Assembly: GCA_030045215.1 (NCBI GenBank)
Contig: JASIBJ010000143.1
Location: forward strand, 1 to 7,325
Source of the DNA: Streptosporangiaceae bacterium
Lineage (GTDB): Bacteria; Actinomycetota; Actinomycetes; Streptosporangiales; Streptosporangiaceae
Direction of reading: 5' to 3'
Length of the DNA stretch: 7,325 nucleotides
Part shown: positions 5,687 through 7,325 of the stretch, in pieces
How the letters are laid out: each line of letters opens with the position of its first letter
Numbering within the stretch: position 1 is the first letter of the stretch
Made by a program: the position numbers and the translations under genes
Notes under the pieces: model-generated
Seen by the model: only the letters and a program-made list of their open reading frames with translations
Told to the model about the DNA's origin: nothing
The model's database searches: none

Positions 5687-6559
5687 CTACTGGTCAGGCT
5701 CAGGCGCGATGAGGAAGTCGCTGATCACCGGGGCGAGGTGGGCCGCCTCGGTCACCAGGCCGAGATGGCCACCGTGGAACACGTGCAGCCGGGACCGCGG
5801 GATCAGCCGGTGCATCAGCTGGGCGTTCGCGAGCGGAATGATCGGGTCGTCGTCGCCGGACACGATCAGCGTCGGCTGGCGCAGCAACGGCAGGAACGGC
5901 ACGCTCGTCCAACCTGCCCCGGCCGCGAGCTGGTACAAGTACCCGCGAGGTGACCCGACCCGGTTGTGCGCGTTCATGGCCGCCGCAATTGCGGCCGGAT
6001 CGGTCCTGGCGCTCCCGCCGTATAGCTCGCCGGCTACCCGCTCAAGGTAGCCGCGGTCCAGGTACCGCCTGGGCGTCACCATCCGGGCGAGCACGGCCGG
6101 CCTGGCCGGCACCATGAGCGCGCCGGTTCCCGTGCTGACCAGTACCAGACGCCGGCACCGGGCTCGCTGGGTCAGCGCGAAGTGCTGCGCCACCCCGCCG
6201 CCCCAGGAGATGCCGAGCACGTCGGCCTGCTCATAGTCGAGCGCGGTGAGCATCGACGCGACCAGCCGGCAGAGGCCGGTGAACCGGTACGGCCGGGCTG
6301 GCATCGGCGAGCCGCCCACGCCGGGCACGTCGAAGCTGACGACATCGATGCGCGAGTCAAGTGCGTCCACGAACGGCGTGAGCAGTTCAAGACTGGCCCC
6401 GATGCCGTTTATCAGCAGCAACGGAACGGGCCTGCCCGAAGGGACGGCAGTCCGCCGGAGCCGCCTCGTTCCGGTCCTCAAGGGTTGTCCAGACCGAACC
6501 GCAATACGTATCGGCTGGCCGTCAACTGCGACCGTGCGCAGGCTATCTGTCGTGAACAT
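5687..6559 (-). CDS. phaZ: Intracellular poly(3-hydroxyalkanoate) depolymerase (PhaZ-like), alpha/beta hydrolase
   Basis: This 290-residue cytoplasmic alpha/beta hydrolase should cleave stored PHA granules to 3-hydroxyalkanoic acids. Its sequence follows Pseudomonas medium-chain-length PhaZ closely: RTVAVDGQPIRIAVRSG (8-24), LLLINGIGASLELL (47-60, oxyanion loop), SFDVPGVGGSPMPARPYRF (75-93), the nucleophile elbow GISWGG with Ser118, PRRYLDRG (163-170), GWTSVPFLP (216-224), Asp238 in GDDDPIIP and His265 in HGGHLGL as the likely triad. There is no signal peptide, which fits the intracellular type. Residues about 28-43 form an Arg-rich insertion absent from the Pseudomonas enzyme as I recall it. 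The ATG overlaps the end of phaC by 17 bases and has only a weak GGAA ahead of it, so translational coupling is likely. A related esterase cannot be fully excluded, but the neighbour makes PhaZ much more likely. Confidence 0.9.
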   Translation of the reverse strand: MFTTDSLRTVAVDGQPIRIAVRSGQPLRTGTRRLRRTAVPSGRPVPLLLINGIGASLELLTPFVDALDSRIDVVSFDVPGVGGSPMPARPYRFTGLCRLVASMLTALDYEQADVLGISWGGGVAQHFALTQRARCRRLVLVSTGTGALMVPARPAVLARMVTPRRYLDRGYLERVAGELYGGSARTDPAAIAAAMNAHNRVGSPRGYLYQLAAGAGWTSVPFLPLLRQPTLIVSGDDDPIIPLANAQLMHRLIPRSRLHVFHGGHLGLVTEAAHLAPVISDFLIAPEPDQ

Positions 6560-7325
6560 AGGTTCCGGGCGCGGACGCTAGCACCTCGTAGCCCTTGCGG
6601 CCGAGCCTGGCCCGAGCCTTGCGCAGGCCGCCGCTGCGCTCGGCGAGCCAGGCGGAGTAGTGCGGCCACCAGCTGCCGCTTTCCGTTGTCGCCTCGGCCA
6701 GGAACTCGCGCGGGTCGGCCGGGTTGTCGCTCGCCGTCTGGAAGGTCGCCTTGGGGTTGCCCGGCGGATTGATCATCGACGCGATGTGCCCGCTGGTCGA
6801 CAGGATGAACGAGACCTGACCGCCGAGCAGCTGCGTCGTGCGATAACACGACTGCCAGGGGCAGAGGTGGTCGGCGATGCCGGCGATCACGTAAGTGTCC
6901 GACTCGACCTTGGAAAGGTTGACCGGTGAACCGAGCATCGTGGCGGCGTCCGGCACGGTCAGCGCGTTCGCGAGGGCGAGCTTGATGAAGTCGGCGTGCA
7001 GCGCGGCCGGGAGCCTCGTGGTGTCGGCGTTCCAGTAGAGGATGTCGAACGGCGGTGGCTTCTTCCCCTCGAGGTAGTTATTGACCCAGTAATTCCAGAT
7101 CAGGTCGTCGGGCCGCAGCCAGGCGAACACCTCGGCGAGCGCGCGCCCGTCCAGGTAGCCGCGGGCCTTCGAGGCAGCCATGGCTGCGGTCGCCGTCCGG
7201 TCGTCGATCATGGCCCCCGCGGTGCCCGCCCTGGCTTGGTCGAGCACGGTCACGCCGAGCGTCAGGCTGGCGACCTCGCCCAGCCGGCCGACCGCGCTTA
7301 GATGCGCGGCGACCATCGCGGTCGC
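6543..7325 (-). CDS. phaC: Polyhydroxyalkanoate synthase (PhaC), class I/II type, C-terminal part
   Basis: The frame runs off the right edge, so only about the last 260 residues are visible; the ATG at 7316 is internal. PhaC polymerises (R)-3-hydroxyacyl-CoA into storage polyester at the granule surface. Counting from that internal Met, VASLTLGVTVLD is at 15-26, DDLIWNYWVNNYL at 70-82 and FDILYWNADTTRLP at 90-103. The catalytic Asp149 is in GIADH (codon 6870-6872) and His177 in TSGHI (codon 6786-6788). NPPGNPKA (183-190), GSWWPHYSAWLAERSG (214-229) and the terminal APGTYVH complete the pattern. The Asp-His spacing of 28 equals that of the Ralstonia enzyme. The C-terminus reads most like Pseudomonas class II synthases, which favour medium-chain monomers, but class cannot be settled from this part. 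The catalytic Cys should lie within about ten codons beyond the edge. Confidence 0.95.
   Translation of the reverse strand, partial: ATAMVAAHLSAVGRLGEVASLTLGVTVLDQARAGTAGAMIDDRTATAAMAASKARGYLDGRALAEVFAWLRPDDLIWNYWVNNYLEGKKPPPFDILYWNADTTRLPAALHADFIKLALANALTVPDAATMLGSPVNLSKVESDTYVIAGIADHLCPWQSCYRTTQLLGGQVSFILSTSGHIASMINPPGNPKATFQTASDNPADPREFLAEATTESGSWWPHYSAWLAERSGGLRKARARLGRKGYEVLASAPGTYVHDR

Overview
The window is GC-rich throughout, has strong third-position GC bias in every gene, is densely packed, and uses GTG as well as ATG starts. With the families present, this points to a high-GC actinomycete (Actinomycetota). The genus cannot be told from the sequence. There is no RNA gene, insertion sequence, CRISPR array or phage gene, and no sign of recent transfer.

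Layout. Bases 1 to 4436 are read on the plus strand: the C-terminal part of an AarF/UbiB (ABC1) kinase-like protein cut by the left edge; a small unrecognised protein; a UDP-glucose 4-epimerase (galE) followed 15 bases later by an isoprenylcysteine-methyltransferase-type membrane protein; a DMT/EamA-like multi-pass membrane protein; and a small P-loop NTPase. Bases 4496 to 7325 are read on the minus strand. In order of transcription they hold the C-terminal part of a polyhydroxyalkanoate synthase (phaC, cut by the right edge), a PhaZ-type intracellular PHA depolymerase that overlaps phaC by 17 bases, and an acyl-CoA dehydrogenase of the glutaryl-CoA dehydrogenase/plant ACX4-like branch that starts 15 bases after phaZ. 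The two blocks converge at 4437-4495.

How the genes work together. The clearest functional unit is the minus-strand phaC-phaZ-acyl-CoA dehydrogenase set: storage polyester synthesis, its mobilisation, and a fatty acyl-CoA oxidation step that could feed or drain the same 3-hydroxyacyl pool. The plus-strand genes look like ordinary chromosomal genes without an obvious shared pathway, although galE and the methyltransferase-like gene are probably cotranscribed.

No wholly new system is visible. The points most worth checking are the PHA operon with its dehydrogenase partner, the dehydrogenase's loss of the glutarate-binding residues, a small gatekeeper residue in GalE that suggests N-acetylated sugar substrates, and an Arg-rich insertion in the depolymerase.
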